Source: Mauremys mutica (taxonomy: Eukaryota > Chordata > Testudines > Geoemydidae). Taken from it: 64,000 bases of DNA. Positions 23,370 to 36,200 of the stretch are shown here, one piece after another (position 1 is the stretch's first letter; each line of letters begins with the position of its first letter). The position numbers and the translations under genes were made by a program. The stretch is from assembly GCF_020497125.1 (NCBI RefSeq), contig NC_059084.1, positions 12,241,501 through 12,305,500 of the forward strand. Reading direction: 5' to 3'. The notes under the pieces are model-generated. The model had not been told where the DNA came from, ran no database searches, and was given only the letters and a program-made list of their open reading frames with translations.

Positions 23370-25860
23370 ACTTTATTTCTACCATGAACATAGAGCGCCA
23401 GAGAAGCGTTTTAACACAGGTTGTCCTGGGTGCTTAAGAACATTTCAAATCTATGCAACACACCCTAGACAGAGAACGGAGCTCAACAACAAGCTTATTT
23501 TCCTTTCTCCAAAACGTACAGAATCCTTAAGCTACACAGCTTGTAAAAAGCTGTTTGTTTTGTACTGACCTTCTCCTTTTCTGTAATGTGATAGGCATGC
23601 TTCAGTGAATACTGAATGCAGCTAAACATATGTCGTCAGCTTGTGCGTTGCTGACCCTTCTATTAAAATGGATTTTGGTAGCATATGTGGAATAGGCTTG
23701 CCACAGATACTCAAGGGAAATGAAGGAATACAAGGTAATTAGCAGAGCAATCCCCAGACCTCTCTGCTAAGCCGCAGTAGGAAGTACAAAGACTTATCTC
23801 ATGGGCATGGAAACAATTAAGGTCAACAAGTAATCGTGGAAAAGGAAACTTTAAAAAAGAACATAATAAATGACCTAGTAAACACCCCTCACCACCCCCT
23901 CCTGACATAGTATGCATTTCATCTGGGGTTCACTTGTACAATCTAGCTGGGTTTCCCCCGCTCAGATAATGACTTCCCTTTGCAATTTCCTGGAGGAAGT
24001 TGTAGAAGTGATCTTTTAGTGATAAAATAAGCCATAGTGATTCTTAATTTTCAAGCCAAGGAATTCTCCTGATCTCCTAATTAAGGAACGAACAACAGCA
24101 GCGTTCGTTAGAAAGCATCAACCAACAAGTGGCTTTGCAGAAGAATGAAGTTAGTTTGGGAGAAGGAAGCATCTTGGGAGAAGGAAGGATCATTTGGCCA
24201 GATTTCTCATATATTATAGACTGAGTCATTCCTAAAAGGTAAGCATACTAAGGCACATTTTATTTTGGAAAAAAGGAAGCTTTTTACAGAATTTTTTTAT
24301 TTTAAATGTTTATAGGTAATTAGAATCAGAGACAGAGGAGAAATTGGAACATACTGCCTCAGAGTTTTAAAAGCATTAACTAAAGAACAGAATATTGGCA
24401 GTTATTAGTCTATGCTGCTGTTCCACTTTCTCACTACCATTCTTTTTTCCGGTAGGCCAGGAAAGTAAGAGTTTTGATGACGCCATTTAATAGTAAACTC
24501 TAGGGTTTTTTTGTGCTTTTTTTGCATTTTACTCATACATCATATATGGTATTTAATATCCTCTCCACGAGCACTTGATAGAAGGTGGACCAAGAACAGA
24601 AAGGCAGAGTGACTGCTGGTAATTTTCAATTCCAGACCTGTACCTATAACAGAACAACAGACATATGCAGCATCACATCCACCTAAAGATCTGGTCCACC
24701 AGCAAATCAGTAAAACTACTGCTGGAGTCGGAAGCATTTTACTCCTCATGCAAACACACTGGCAAATGTAGAACACAGGTGCATGTGAGTTGCAATGGCA
24801 GCCTTTGACCCATTCATATTGTAGATTGCCACATATGCCAGAGATTTGGGTGGGGTGTATTCAAATTCATGTATGAACTTCACACTGGATCCTATGGCTA
24901 TAACTGGATGAACAAAACCTTTGCATCTTCTCCCCATGTTTACAAGCTGGTCCTGCCAAACCCTCAGTTTGGAAAAGCCCAGAATTTCAGCATGGTTTGA
25001 ATCCAGATCCACATTTTGCAGCTAGGGAACCGCCTCTAATAAGACTCTCTGAGGTTGCCCCTATGTGGCTTCAGGTCACCTTGATCTTTCCACGCTTCCT
25101 TCTCTCCTTCCATCCTTTTTATAACTAATAGAAACTCTTATTGCAACAGTTCAATCTGTAGGCCACCTTAAGTGAGGCTTGCAGTTTTGCTACACTAGGC
25201 GAAATTGACCTTGCACTGCAGAACAATCAAACTCACTTTACTAACAATCCCCACCTCATCTGAAACCAAAGGCCACATTGAAGAAAAAGGTAGGAAACGG
25301 TCTTTGTTCAAGGTATCTTGTGCTTCTTTGTTTCACTCTGCTTACCACATCATAATCACCATCCTAAAAACTTGTCCATGCAATGTCACAAATATAGCTG
25401 AAGTCCTTGTCACTTGTTTCTACTGCAGGGTACTCGCAAGATGCTTTTAGAGACAGTACTGAAGCAGTACATAACTGGAGGCTAAATGTAGCATACAGTG
25501 AATGTAACACACTGTGACATCTGTCACAGCTCTTCTTGGATAAACCTATAATGATTGCTCTGACCAGAGAAGAAGACATCTGAAGTTAGCAACTGAATAA
25601 TGCTAATGATACTTCATATACAGCGGAGTTCAAAAATAATGATGCATTTCTCCTGAGAATGATGTTGGAGAGATGAGGGGGGTCAGGCTGGGAGAAATTT
25701 ACTTCCATAATTTTTTCTAACTATAAACATCTTTAAGTGCTGCAGGGGTGCTTTCTTTTGATGTATCCCAAACTGCATTACGTACCACAATATCCTGCAG
25801 ACAGAGATGTCACTATAGATTGTATGTTTGCATCTATATATTTTTGGCATCGGTCTGTAT
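23370..25860. other. Mostly unique sequence, no gene recognised
   Basis: Frames up to 88 codons, none recognisable. A short tandem GGGAGAAGGAAG duplication lies at about 24158-24190. No other repeat assigned. Confidence 0.45.
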
Positions 25861-25862
25861 AC

Positions 25863-26016
25863 AGTATTGACCAAGGGGTGGCTCATCTTGAGCCCATTAT
25901 TTCCTTCCTGCTTGCTTTTTCTTTACAGCTTCCTATAAAACTAAACTAATAAATTCATACAGAAAACGTCCCAGTAACCCCAAATCAACATGCAGTATTT
26001 ATTAATTACAGAGCAG
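25863..26016. repeat. Unrecognised dispersed repeat, copy A
   Basis: This 154-bp segment is closely similar to 36201-36357. Shared stretches include AGTATTGACCA, CCTTCCTGCTTGCT, TTCATACAGAAAAC and CCCAGTAACCCCAAATC. Flanks on both sides differ, so it is an interspersed repeat and not a larger duplication. I do not recognise the family and see no terminal inverted repeats. Confidence 0.8.
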
Positions 26017-26102
26017 TTAAATGTCCATAATGATACATGGGTATCATCTGGTAGCAGCCGATTAATCTAGCCATTACTAATAGTAATAACTATTGTTGAC
26101 TG

Positions 26103-26263
26103 TCTTCTGTAAGCTCTTTGGAGCAAGGAACATTTCTCAGCTGGGATCTCTGGGTGCTATCATAATTCAAGTAACAACAGAGTAAGAAAACAAACAATCT
26201 CATTGTGCTAGGTGTGTACAGATACAAAGAAAAACAGCTCCTGCCCTGAAACACTCATAATTA
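26103..26263. repeat. Two facing 'tgtaagctc' SINE-tail fragments
   Basis: Plus-strand TGTAAGCTCTTTGGAGCAAG at about 26109 and minus-strand-type CATTGTGCTAGGTGTGTACA with CAGCTCCTGCCCTGAAACAC at 26203-26256 are two fragments of the same module facing each other. Confidence 0.55.
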
Positions 26264-26267
26264 GCGC

Positions 26268-26623
26268 TAGGAAAAGATTTTTGACCAAAACTTCTCCCCA
26301 AAAATGTAGATTTGCATCAACTAAAACATTTCATAAGTTCAGGATTTGCCAACTTGTTTCAGTTGAAAACAATTTTTAAAAATTCCAGAAAATTTTACAT
26401 CTGACATTTTCATACCAAAATGTTTTTGATTCAAAACAATGTTTCATTTAGAATTTTACTTCAATTTTATTAAACAAGAAACTCAAAAACCAAACAAAAA
26501 CACATTCCATTTTGGTCCAACAAAATGCTTCATTTGACCCAAAGCTAATTCTCACCCTCTTCCCCCGCATTTTACACTTCTGCCAGTGAATCGGAAAAAA
26601 AACAGTATTTGCTCAGCTCTACT
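26268..26623. repeat. AT-rich foldback family copy
   Basis: GGAAAAGATTTTTGACCAAA on the left and TTTGCTCAGCTCTACTG on the right resemble the inverted termini of the AT-rich family. Between them lie complementary runs of the AAAATTTTAC and CAAAATG types. Ends are approximate. Confidence 0.45.
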
Positions 26624-26636
26624 GAAAATCTAAAGA

Positions 26637-26765
26637 GGGGAGACAAAGGAAATATTATCTCTGTTTTACAGAACTGAGGCACCAGAGGATTACGTAGCTT
26701 GTGCAGGGTCACACAAAAAGTCTCAGTCCAGTCTTAACACAAGCCTGTCCTTACAAGGCACTGCA
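26637..26765 (-). repeat. MIR/CORE-SINE fragment, minus strand
   Basis: TCTGTTTTACAGAACTGAGG, CACCAGAGGATTACGTAGCT and GTGCAGGGTCACACAAAAAG are the reverse complement of the core 'ttgggcaagt...ctcagtttcc...ctgtaaaat' region of MIR. Confidence 0.7.
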
Positions 26766-26769
26766 CATG

Positions 26770-28085
26770 CTTACAGCAATATTACTAAAAATCACATCTA
26801 ATAGATCATACATGTGTCTCTGTATCTGTTGAGAGAGCAAATATTTGTGCCATAAATTAATATTTAAAATAGGATGTAGATAAGAGGGCTTTATGGATTT
26901 CAAGTAACTATTCCCCATTAGCTAGACAAGAACCTCAAAACCGGCCGATGACTGACAATTGTTATACAGGGCAGTGGCCCCTGCGTCAACTTATTCACAA
27001 CACCTGTCATCACTTCTTGTCAGCAATCTTGCTCTAGTTATGATTTAATTTATGCCTTGTGTGTCATAAGCCAGCACTTAGTTTTTTTTGCAAAGCACTC
27101 AAATGAACTCTTTTGTTGATCAGCCTCATTTCTTTGACAGATGCTGAAATAAGACAATGTAGTGAGCAGCTCTTACCATTGTGACTGTTCCTGGCAAATA
27201 AGTACCGTACCAGAGCTACTGCTGGCAGCTTTTGAGTCCAAGACTCCATATATAATGGAAAAAAAAATACAAATTCCCTCCAGTAACTAAGGGAAAATCC
27301 AACAGCACGCATAGTCCAAGCTAATGTTAAGCTAGTGACAAAGAATTTGTGACAGTATTAGATATTTTGAACTGTTGTTGGGTGTTCCCGGGATTACTTT
27401 AATTTAGCTGTATTATGAACGTGAGCTTTACTACCATGCTTTGGGCAAGATTCTTGTAGCAAATCATCTTCCTGTGGTGACAAGCACTCACTAATCCACA
27501 CTCAGTCCACACTCTGAAATGTAGGTACATAACTCATCTCTGATCATCATCAGCAAGACAAAAAATTTACAGCTACAAAAAGAAAAGGGCATTTAAAAAT
27601 TAAAACAGGGCTTAATAGTAAAAAGTTGTTTAGATGGAAATCATTAATAGTAAAGTCTAGCTGAGCACAACTTTACATCTTCCACTCACAGTGTATTTTT
27701 CAGATAATTGCACAGAGGCTGAGAAGAGAGCAAACATTTCTAGAGCTGGTCCAAATTTTAAGATTTCAATGGGAAAAAAAATAAAATAAAAAAGGACTTC
27801 TCCCTCCCCTGCAAGAAAACTTCTCTTTAAGAAGACATCCCAACTTGTCTCCTTAAACAAATGGCCATACATAAGGGCCATGGATTTAAAAGGTGCTTCA
27901 TAATTATTACAGTATTGCCTAGAGACCCCAATGAAGAGTGGGGTTCCATAGTCCTAGGGGTTTTACATATACACAGTAGAAGATGGTCTTGACCCCAAAG
28001 AACTGAAGAACTAAACAAACAAGAATGACAAAAAGTTTTACACATGGGAAACTGAAGCACAGAGATTACAGCCCTGACTCAGCAG
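26770..28085. other. No gene or clear repeat recognised
   Basis: Short open frames only. No recognisable domain, RNA or repeat boundary. Confidence 0.4.
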
Positions 28086-28090
28086 GGTCC

Positions 28091-28180
28091 CCCTTGCAGG
28101 GTCTTAGAGCCCCAACATCTACACTGCAGTTTTATAGCCCCACAGTCTGAGCCCCAGTCAGCTGATACAAGCCAGGCGAG
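28091..28180. repeat. Fragment of the 34411-34683 miniature element family
   Basis: CATCTACACTGCAGTTTTAT, AGCCCCACAGTCTGAGCCCC and CAGCTGATACA follow the same order as the right half of the element at 34411-34683 (CTACACTGCAATTTTATAGC, GAGTCAGCTGACACG). Confidence 0.6.
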
Positions 28181-28375
28181 GATGTTTTGTTGCAATCGTA
28201 GACAAACTGAGGGTACAGCACAATTCCCTATTGTACTTCCAAATGGTATGTACAGAGGGGTATTGGTGCACCCGTGTCAGGAATGTACATGTAATGTCTG
28301 TTTGGGAGGCTCAAGGGGTGAAAACAGGCATCCTTCAATTAGTCGACCAAGCCTTTAAAACCAAGTGATTCAGAA

Positions 28376-28500
28376 GACTGTATGCTCTTTGGGGCAAGGA
28401 TCTCCTCTTGGTTCTGTGTTTCATCACATAAAACAATGGGGTCCTGGGCCATAACTGGGACTTTTAAGCACAAACAATGAAAAATAAATAATAAAGACAG
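28376..28500 (+). repeat. SINE-tail-like repeat ('tgtaagctc' family)
   Basis: CTGTATGCTCTTTGGGGCAA, ACAATGGGGTCCTGGGCCAT and AACTGGGACTTTTAAGCAC, ending in AAATAAATAATAAAG, give the clearest example of this module in the window. Confidence 0.7.
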
Positions 28501-28509
28501 ACCTGGATG

Positions 28510-29645
28510 TGAAGGAGAAAGACGTAACAAATACTGTTACATCTTAGCATTTTCAGATTCACTCTCCGATTGATTTATTTCGGTTTTTAACTTTGGTCTC
28601 AGTCTTAGAATAATCATCATTTGGCAAAAAACCTTATGTCTAGTTTTTGGCAGCCACTCAAGATACCCCAGTCATAGCTGTATAGGTGTCAAGGAATGCT
28701 CTCTGAATAATGCCCGTGCCACGGATATCATCAGAAGCCAACAAATCTCTGCATAAAACAGACCCTTTAAAAAAAATTTATTTGTCTCAGCGTGACATTT
28801 CCACAATCCATAAATAAATATAGTATCAAGACCTGCCATTGCTATTACAGACACTACTGATCCCTCAACACAAGTAAGGGACAAAAATGTTTGCAGGTTT
28901 GGGTCCTGTGGCAACGTTTATTTCCTGAGCATTTTATAACTTGACATATTAATTAAAAGGTATTTAGAGAACACGGCTCTAAATTTTAAATAGCAGCATT
29001 TGTATTATTTGTCTCAGAGTAACACATTATTGCCTTTATGCATATATATGTGTTTCCTGCATGGTACATAATATTTCAGATGGCTTCATTCTGAAAATAT
29101 ATAGTGGCTAAATGTGTAATTTTCAAAAGTTCATAAGAACATAGTTAATTTCATTTTATGCGGGTCATTTAGTGGAGCTTGTATAATGGCCTCCCTCTTG
29201 GGCCATCAGGTGCTAAAAAGAAAAGCTGCTTCTGCTTGAGCTAAACATGTGAATTCTGCAGCTGTTGTAGACAACTTCTTCTGTGGACCAGCCGTTAGAG
29301 AGGGACAAGATCTGTACTTTTAGCACGGATGACACATGCAATAAAGTCATTGTAAACAAGTTATGCCAGGTTTTGCTGGGAGAATTTAACTGTTATAGAT
29401 AGCACTTTCAACACAGCTCATATATTTTACTCAAACTACAGTGATGAGAGCCATCAAAGTACCTAGTTAGACAAATATATGTAAAGGAAAATGGACACAA
29501 AAATTATATAATTTTGTATTAAAAATACCCACTTTAGTAAACCATGTGTTCTAATAAAAAAAATATCACTTACTGATCTCCAAGGGTCAAATTCAGAGGA
29601 GCTAAAATGAAGAGAAAACACATGCAATTCACACATACATTGTAG
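28510..29645. other. AT-rich unique sequence, no gene recognised
   Basis: No frame over 80 codons and no repeat boundary recognised. Confidence 0.4.
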
Positions 29646-29654
29646 CACTTTATG

Positions 29655-29850
29655 TATAACAACATAGTAAACCTCATCAGCACTCCAGATGGGCAGACAT
29701 CATCATCACCAATCCAGGGATGGGAAAGCTGAGGTGCACAGAATTAAGTGACTTATCCAAGGCTTCATAAGTCAGTATCAAAGCCATAAAACAGGAGTTC
29801 CTGGTTCTTTGCCTCATGGCTGAACAATACACCATGTTGCCTTTCCACTA
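29655..29850 (-). repeat. MIR/CORE-SINE copy, minus strand
   Basis: The order CCAGGGATGGGAAAGCTGAG, GTGACTTATCCAAGGCTTCA, AAACAGGAGTTCCTGGTTCT and CACCATGTTGCCT is the reverse complement of a fairly complete MIR body. Confidence 0.75.
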
Positions 29851-30319
29851 CTTATGCATCTCTTGAAATCACTTAGGAGCCTAAGTCTGATTTCAAAAGT
29901 GTCTACATGATTTAGCAGCACAAGATCAATGGGACTTTCATTCCTAAATCACTTGGGTACTTCTGAAATCCCCACCTGTATCTTTATATCTGTTTAGCAC
30001 CATGCTCATTAATGGCACGATAAGCCTAATGCAACACCCATTGAATTTAGTAGAATAGCTGACTTATGGCTGCCAAAATGTTAAACCAATGGAAGCTGCT
30101 GTGATGTATAGACAGCACCATATCCATATGTAAGGTGCCACAAGGATATTGCAGCAACTAGCAATCACAATTCCCTGATTCTGTGATATTATTTGGGGAA
30201 GTATCATTTTTAGACAAGATCTGTTCAAGACTGGCACCATCCAAGAAGGCAGCACCCACCAGTCTGAAGGTAAATTGGGTGGGTACGTACAGACATAATC
30301 CCTCAGTCACCCTCTGATC

Positions 30320-30412
30320 CAGGGTTTTGGAGCGGAGCCTGGAGCTGGAGCGCGGAGCAACAGGTTTTTGCCTGGAGCTAGAGCAGAGCCGGAGCACAGC
30401 TCCAAAGCCCTG
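30320..30412. mobile_element. 93-bp hAT-like MITE with perfect 8-bp target duplication
   Basis: The left end CAGGGTTTTGGAGCGGAGCC and the right end read on the minus strand, CAGGGCTTTGGAGCTGTGCT, are inverted repeats. CTCTGATC flanks it exactly on both sides (30312-30319 and 30413-30420). The interior repeats GGAGC units (CTGGAGCTGGAGCG), a low-complexity motif shared by both arms. An 8-bp duplication points to hAT mobilisation. No coding capacity. Confidence 0.9.
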
Positions 30413-30548
30413 CTCTGATCTCCATACATTGGAATTGCTTATTGATAACCGCAGTAGAAATGAGCCCAGATCTCACCACTGGTTCTAAATCTCCTTTAAT
30501 TTAGTAGTTTGGTCCCCTCTCGATTCCAATGTACAACGGCCTCCAAAG

Positions 30549-30674
30549 CCCCAATCCTTCAAACGCTTATGCACATGCTTAACTTTAAGGATATCAACAG
30601 TTCCATAAAATCAATGGGATCGCTCAGGATCTAAATGTTAAGCACTCACATAAGTGCTGGCAAGATCAGGACCC
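30549..30674. repeat. Foldback repeat, 'gatcctgcaa'-type
   Basis: CCCCAATCCTTCAAACGCTT at the left and its diverged inverted counterpart CAAGATCAGGACCC at the right flank ATGCTTAACTTTAAGG...TGTTAAGCACTCACATAAG. Same family as 4369-4485. Confidence 0.55.
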
Positions 30675-30679
30675 AAGAC

Positions 30680-32060
30680 AGAACAAATGATGATTTCGTA
30701 ATATTTTAACAGTAGCAAGAGGTAATGAAACAACAGTAAGAATTAATCTACATCATACAAAATACGTGTCGAGAAGAGGTACTGCTCCAACTGTCGTAAG
30801 GCAGGCAAAACGCCCATCAGCCAAGAAACGCTCAAGAACTGAAGGGTCAGCCCCATTACTGGGATGATGCATCTTCTGTATATATGTAAAGCCATTTTGT
30901 TCATGTCCATTAATATTTTCCCATGGCCGTTAGCATTAAACCCCTTCCAGCATTTCCACGCATAAGGTCTGTGTTTTATTTAGGAATGACTCTTTATAAA
31001 ACTTGCCTCAGTTTTATAAACACAAGCAAAGGCTTAGATTTCTGTAACAACGAGTGATTAAATAAGATGCCTTTAAAATCTGGGCATGTCTTCAAAAGGA
31101 GAGACAAACAACACTGTTGTGTGTTTTTATTCTACCCTCCTCCCATGTTGCTCTATTTATGTTATTCGTTTCAGTGAGCCAGTTGGGAAAAAGCAAAGTG
31201 GGAACTACTAGCAAGTCTGGGATCATCAAAATCTTATGCAAGGAGTAAATTAGATGTCACTTCTAAAATGCACAATAAACATTAACAAAAATAAAAATAT
31301 ACATAAATACATGCAATTGGAACCACTATTTGCAGAACATAAACAATAATAAAAACTATATAAACAGTGACCACATTTATCCCTTTTCCTGAACTACTTC
31401 CTTGTAGGGGGAAAGGTCAGACTAATCAGACAAATTAACTACAGCTGTCGAACTCTTTAAAAACTCTTTAAAAAGAAAATACTTAAAATAATTGCACTGC
31501 TTTTTCTAAACTGCATTACTGCCATAGTTTCCCTAAGGGGAACTATCAGCATGCACATGAATGCAGCAGAGCAAAAATCAATCAATGAGAAAGCATTCAC
31601 TAAATTAATCCAAATGCACACAGATTTTTATGTGTGTGTCTGCATGAGTACAGTATACTTGTGACTACTGATTTTGGCCAGTAAATAATCATTTGTAGGT
31701 GAGCCATTTCCTCCTTTCTTCAAGTTGCAATAAAAGCAAGAAGCTGCTTTCTTGTGTGCAAATAAATCAGAGTTTCTAAGCAAAAAATCCATTTCCATCA
31801 CCATCCACTCGGACAACAAAATTGTGATGGTTTCATTTTACCACACTGAATGGCGATGCAAGTTTTTGCCTGTTTGGAAATGTAAGATTGAAGGAGCTTA
31901 TTGGTTTAATTTGAGCAAGCAGATGCTGCCAACAACTTTTGCTATCAAGCCAAAAATAATTTATTTTACACATTTATTAAATCATCTAGTTAATTACAAT
32001 CACTTCGTAAATACTGTGATGGAATGAAGACACCATTAGGACACTGCTGATACAAGACAC
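30680..32060. other. No gene or clear repeat recognised
   Basis: AT-rich sequence with frames up to about 90 codons and no known protein signature. Confidence 0.4.
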
Positions 32061-32064
32061 AATA

Positions 32065-32151
32065 GACCAAATCTTCAACTGGTGTAACTCAGCGTAACTC
32101 CATTGACATCTGGGGAGCTTTGCTGGTCTGCATCAGTTGAGGAACTGGCCC
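32065..32151. repeat. Foldback repeat, 87 bp
   Basis: GACCAAATCTTCAACTGGTG and, on the minus strand from the right end, GGGCCAGTTCCTCAACTGAT are inverted relatives around TAACTCCATTGACATCTGG. Confidence 0.65.
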
Positions 32152-32249
32152 ATCTGCAATCCCAGTGCTATGGGATTTTATCAGAATGCCTCCAGTTGTT
32201 GTGGCAACATTTTAATTAAAACTACTACTAAGCTCTAATAGCATTGTTT

Positions 32250-32335
32250 TCATCTATAGCTCTCAACATGCTCTACAGGCGGAGTCATACCAAAATCCTC
32301 ATTTTACAAATGAGGAAACTGAGTCACAGCATGGC
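32250..32335 (-). repeat. MIR/CORE-SINE fragment, minus strand
   Basis: CCTCATTTTACAAATGAGGA followed by AACTGAGTCACAGCATGGCG is the reverse complement of the 'ctgtgcctcagtttcctcatctgtaaaatg' landmark. Confidence 0.7.
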
Positions 32336-32920
32336 GAAAACATTATATCCCCCATTTCAAATGTCCACCAGGTATGTTTTCTCCAGCCTCAGAAGTGCCA
32401 TCCTTTTTTCCAAATTGGTGTTGTCATTCAAAGTAGCTAAAACTGTGCTTGGTGATGTGTTTTCTGGCTGATTGTTTTTGAGAGGAAGGGGAACTAAATC
32501 ACCGGGAATTGAAGTATGTTCATTATCTGAACATAAGCGTAAAACCAGAGGCTTCACAGTCTGCCAACATTTATTACACTTGTGTAACCTCCCGCTAGCT
32601 TTTCATCTTAAAAATACCATAAAATTTAGAATGTGGTTAAGCTTCTCTTATTGACCATTATTTTTAAAATAAAAGCAACCAAGATATGGAACTTTGAGAC
32701 ACATCCTGATTTTATCAAGTAAATAAAATATTTCTAACATGTCCTATAACCTCCTGTGGTCACATTAGCTTCAGTGAGATCAGAATCTGGTCCTTTTACA
32801 TTCTAATAGTGGAGATATTTTGGGCCAAATTATGCTCTCAAATGCACTGGTGCAAAGGAGGTTACTCCAGATTCTCAATGGGGCACAAACACTGACGGAA
32901 CAGGCTCTCAGTTTTCTGAA

Positions 32921-33193
32921 GCCTGGTATATACACATAAAGTTGTACTAGGTTAAGTAAAGGTATATTTTAAACAGATTTAGTTAAACCAGTGTAAGTTT
33001 ATATGTAGATGCTCTTAAATTGATTTTAACCCAGTTTATATTGGTTTAGCTTGCATTGGTAAACAGATACACTAATATAACCACTTTTAAACTGATGAAA
33101 GTGCATCCACAAAGGGGTTTCCACTGGTTTACTTTAAATTACATTTTTAAGGAATGTAATTTAAACCAGATCCCCTGTGTGTAGGCAAGTCCC
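32921..33193. mobile_element. Miniature inverted-repeat element, Harbinger-like
   Basis: GCCTGGTATATACACATAAA on the left and, on the minus strand from the right, GGGACTTGCCTACACACAGG are diverged inverted ends. The interior has repeated TTTAAACCAG/CTGGTTTA-type inverted motifs. Target duplication not readable. Confidence 0.5.
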
Positions 33194-33701
33194 AAGACTT
33201 GTCAGATTTACTTAGGGTATTTTTTGTTTCTTTTTGTAACTTAACATTAAAAATTTAAAGTCAAATTCAATAAATACCAGGAAATAAACACAAAAATAAC
33301 TAAAGCCAGGATATTCTGACTCAGAATGAAGGTGAAAATTCTATCCTGTACCTGCCCTGGTCTCCAAAGTCCCTGTTCAGAGATGTCTGTAATATTCAGG
33401 CACAAGCGGAGTTTGTGTCTCAGGGGCATGGCTCCTGAATCATATGTTTAGATAGATGAGAAACTACCACTGAGGGCGGGGCTTGCCCTGCTTCTCTCAA
33501 GTGAAAAGTATTTAATTGGTTAATCCAAGAGATGGTGCCACCTGGGATAATTTTTTTTACCTGCCAAGCATTAATTGCCTGTTTGTTAGCTGAAGCTTTT
33601 CACTTGTGAGAGTCACAAATTCCAGAGTGAAATATTATGGCTGACACTTGGCTGTTGAGGGGTTTGTCACTGATTTCAAAGGGAGCAGGATTCAATCTTG
33701 A

Positions 33702-33978
33702 GGCCTGGTTTACACACAGTTTTTGTACCACTATAACTATAGTTAGGGGCTTATTTTTTAAAAACTAAAACAGTTATTCCAGTACAACCCATCGTGTGGA
33801 TGCAGTTATGCCATTGTAAAAGTGCCTTATACCAGTAAAGCATATCCCTCTTCTCATTTGGGAATAGCTATACTGGTATAAGAACCTTTATATGGGTATA
33901 ACTTTGTCCACGCTGAGGGGGTTGCACTGCTTTAATTATACTGGTCTAGGGACATAACTTTGGTGTGTAGATCAGCCC
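33702..33978. mobile_element. Harbinger-like MITE, 277 bp
   Basis: GGCCTGGTTTACACACAG at the left and GGGCTGATCTACACACCA from the right (minus strand) are inverted repeats matching at most positions. Flanks are TGA on the left and TAA on the right, compatible with a mutated 3-bp duplication. The interior repeats CCAGTATAAC-type motifs in both orientations. Non-coding. Confidence 0.7.
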
Positions 33979-34410
33979 TAAAGCTTAATAAAGTCTAATT
34001 ACATGCATAGGCCCCAATTCAGTAAAATGTTTCAACGAGTGCTTAACTTCAATCATCTGCTTAACTTTAAGGGTTAACAAACCACCTTCAGATCTGCCTG
34101 AGTCCCGTATCAACTGCTGCTCTCATAACCCTAACCCTTCCACTCTGAAGGCAAGAGGAGGCAGACTTTATTCCCAGTAAAGGAGCTTCACAGGGCAGTA
34201 ACTAAGCACCATCCTGCTCAAGTAGGAAGTGGCAATGCATAGAGGAAGGAGTATAAAGGAGACCAGGCTGTTTTGTGAGTATTTGGGTTCAGAAGAAGGT
34301 TAAAGATACAAGATCAGGTTCAGTAAGTACTCCTATGCGTACAGGTTCAGATTCCAACGCCACTTAAAGTGTCTCTGTCAGTCTGAATAGGCAAAACTTA
34401 CAGTCACTTA

Positions 34411-34683
34411 TTGTACGTCTACACGGCAATACAATACCAGTAGCTGGCCCGTGTCAGCTGACTCAGGCTTGCAGTGGCTTGGGTTTGGGACTACAAAGTT
34501 GCAGGGTAGGTATTCAGGCTCAGGGTGGGCCTGGGTTCTGGGAACCTTCCCCCTCGTGGGTACAGAGCCTGGACTCTGGCCTGGGCTCAAATGTCTACAC
34601 TGCAATTTTATAGCCCTGCGAACCTGAGTCAGCTGACACGGGCTATTTGTGGGTAAATATTTTATTGAAGTGTAGACATACCC
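34411..34683. mobile_element. Harbinger-like MITE, 273 bp, TTA duplication
   Basis: TTGTACGTCTACACGGCAAT at the left and GGGTATGTCTACACTTCAAT from the right (minus strand) are inverted repeats. TTA flanks both ends (34408-34410 and 34684-34686). A second inverted pair lies inside: GTGTCAGCTGACTCAGG against GAGTCAGCTGACACG. The 3-bp TTA duplication is the PIF/Harbinger habit. No transposase. Confidence 0.8.
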
Positions 34684-34689
34684 TTAACT

Positions 34690-36195
34690 TCCTATTATTT
34701 TTCATTTTAAATTTGTGGGGGGTTTTCCATGTAGGGAGACAGTTAGATGAATGATCTGTTGTTTACACCAATATTAGAATGCTGCCTATTGTAAACTGGA
34801 AATTAGGTTTGCAAAGACATTTCAACAAGTGGTAAAACTCCTGACAGCTAATTGGAAATTACATTTTCAGGATTCAGAGCTTCTTACATCATCATCATCA
34901 ATGACCCCATTGTCCAAAATGCAATAAGGACATGGCCTGGAAAGAGACAATGATGACATTATTTTGCTTATTTTCTATTCCAAAACAGAAGAGTCATTTT
35001 AATAGTGATATTTTGGAGGGAAATAATGAATGTATTCTTCTAATTATTCATAAGAGTGCACTGTTGGGAACATAGTGGTTTATTTTATTTTTTTTTAATT
35101 TCATGCACTTGAGTGATCATACATGCAATTAGTAGTTTGCTTTCAGAAAATAAACCATGTCATACAAAACCTTTTTTTGTATTATGTGTTTTTGAGATGG
35201 GCCAAACCATTATACAACTGTTTGGGTATCTCAGAGATGAAGAGGACTCGTCTACTTTTGAATTGAAGCTGTTTGGGCTACTCATCTGTACCAGATCTAA
35301 CCCAACGTCTCCTTCTGTCTTGTCTAGAAACAGACTTCCTTCAGATGGTCTCCCCAAGGTTTCCTGTAACTGCTACAGCCACTTTCTGATGAATAGAGCC
35401 AACATTGTCTCTGTGGCACTGGAGTGAAAACAACCCCATTGAAAGCTACTGAGAAACTTGACCAAAAAAAGCTTTGAAGAAGGTGTCGCCACCACCAGCT
35501 CCAGTCATCTGGTTCCTGGATACACAGGGGGTGCCTAAACAGAGAGGAAAAAATAAATAGCGGGAAAACATTTTAAAAAACAGAAAAAAAAACCCCACAC
35601 TCTGCTCTTGGTGACCTAATTTGACCGCTCTGACTATGCACAGAACAAAGATCACTTTGGAGCAGCAACGATATCAAACAGCCTGGATTATTTCTGTGCA
35701 TCAGGCAGGGATTTAAAAAAAAAATAATTGTGATGCATCATTATTTGGTGTTTACTGTAGTGAATTCACAAGAGGAGCATATTTTAATACAAAGAATATG
35801 GTTTTAAAAATACACATGCTCTCTCTTTGCTGTTGCTTAGTGTGTGTGTTTGTGTGTTTTTTTTATTGTATCATAAATTGTATCAACATCAAAGTCCCAT
35901 CTTGAACAACAAGCATGAGATTTCCTAGCCTCTACTTGGGGACTATATCTTGCCCTTCTAGAGTGAAGGACTTCATGACATAATAGATCTCATCCATCTC
36001 TAGCTATAGTACTACCATCTTCTGGTTCTTTAGCCTGCCTCAGAGGCCCATGCTACCATTGTGTTCAAAAGAACATCTCTTGAAGAATTTTATGGCCCAG
36101 GCTTTGCCCTTCTGGACAAAACCAATATGTCGGGCTCTGAATGTGGCTGAGCCAGACTCCACAGAGCCAGTGGCTCTCCTGGTGTCCCATAAAAA
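34690..36195. other. No gene recognised; repeat-poor
   Basis: The longest frame, 104 codons at 35113-35427 on the plus strand, has no domain I recognise. Short homopolymer and GT runs occur at 35830-35870. Confidence 0.4.
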
Positions 36196-36200
36196 CCTCA

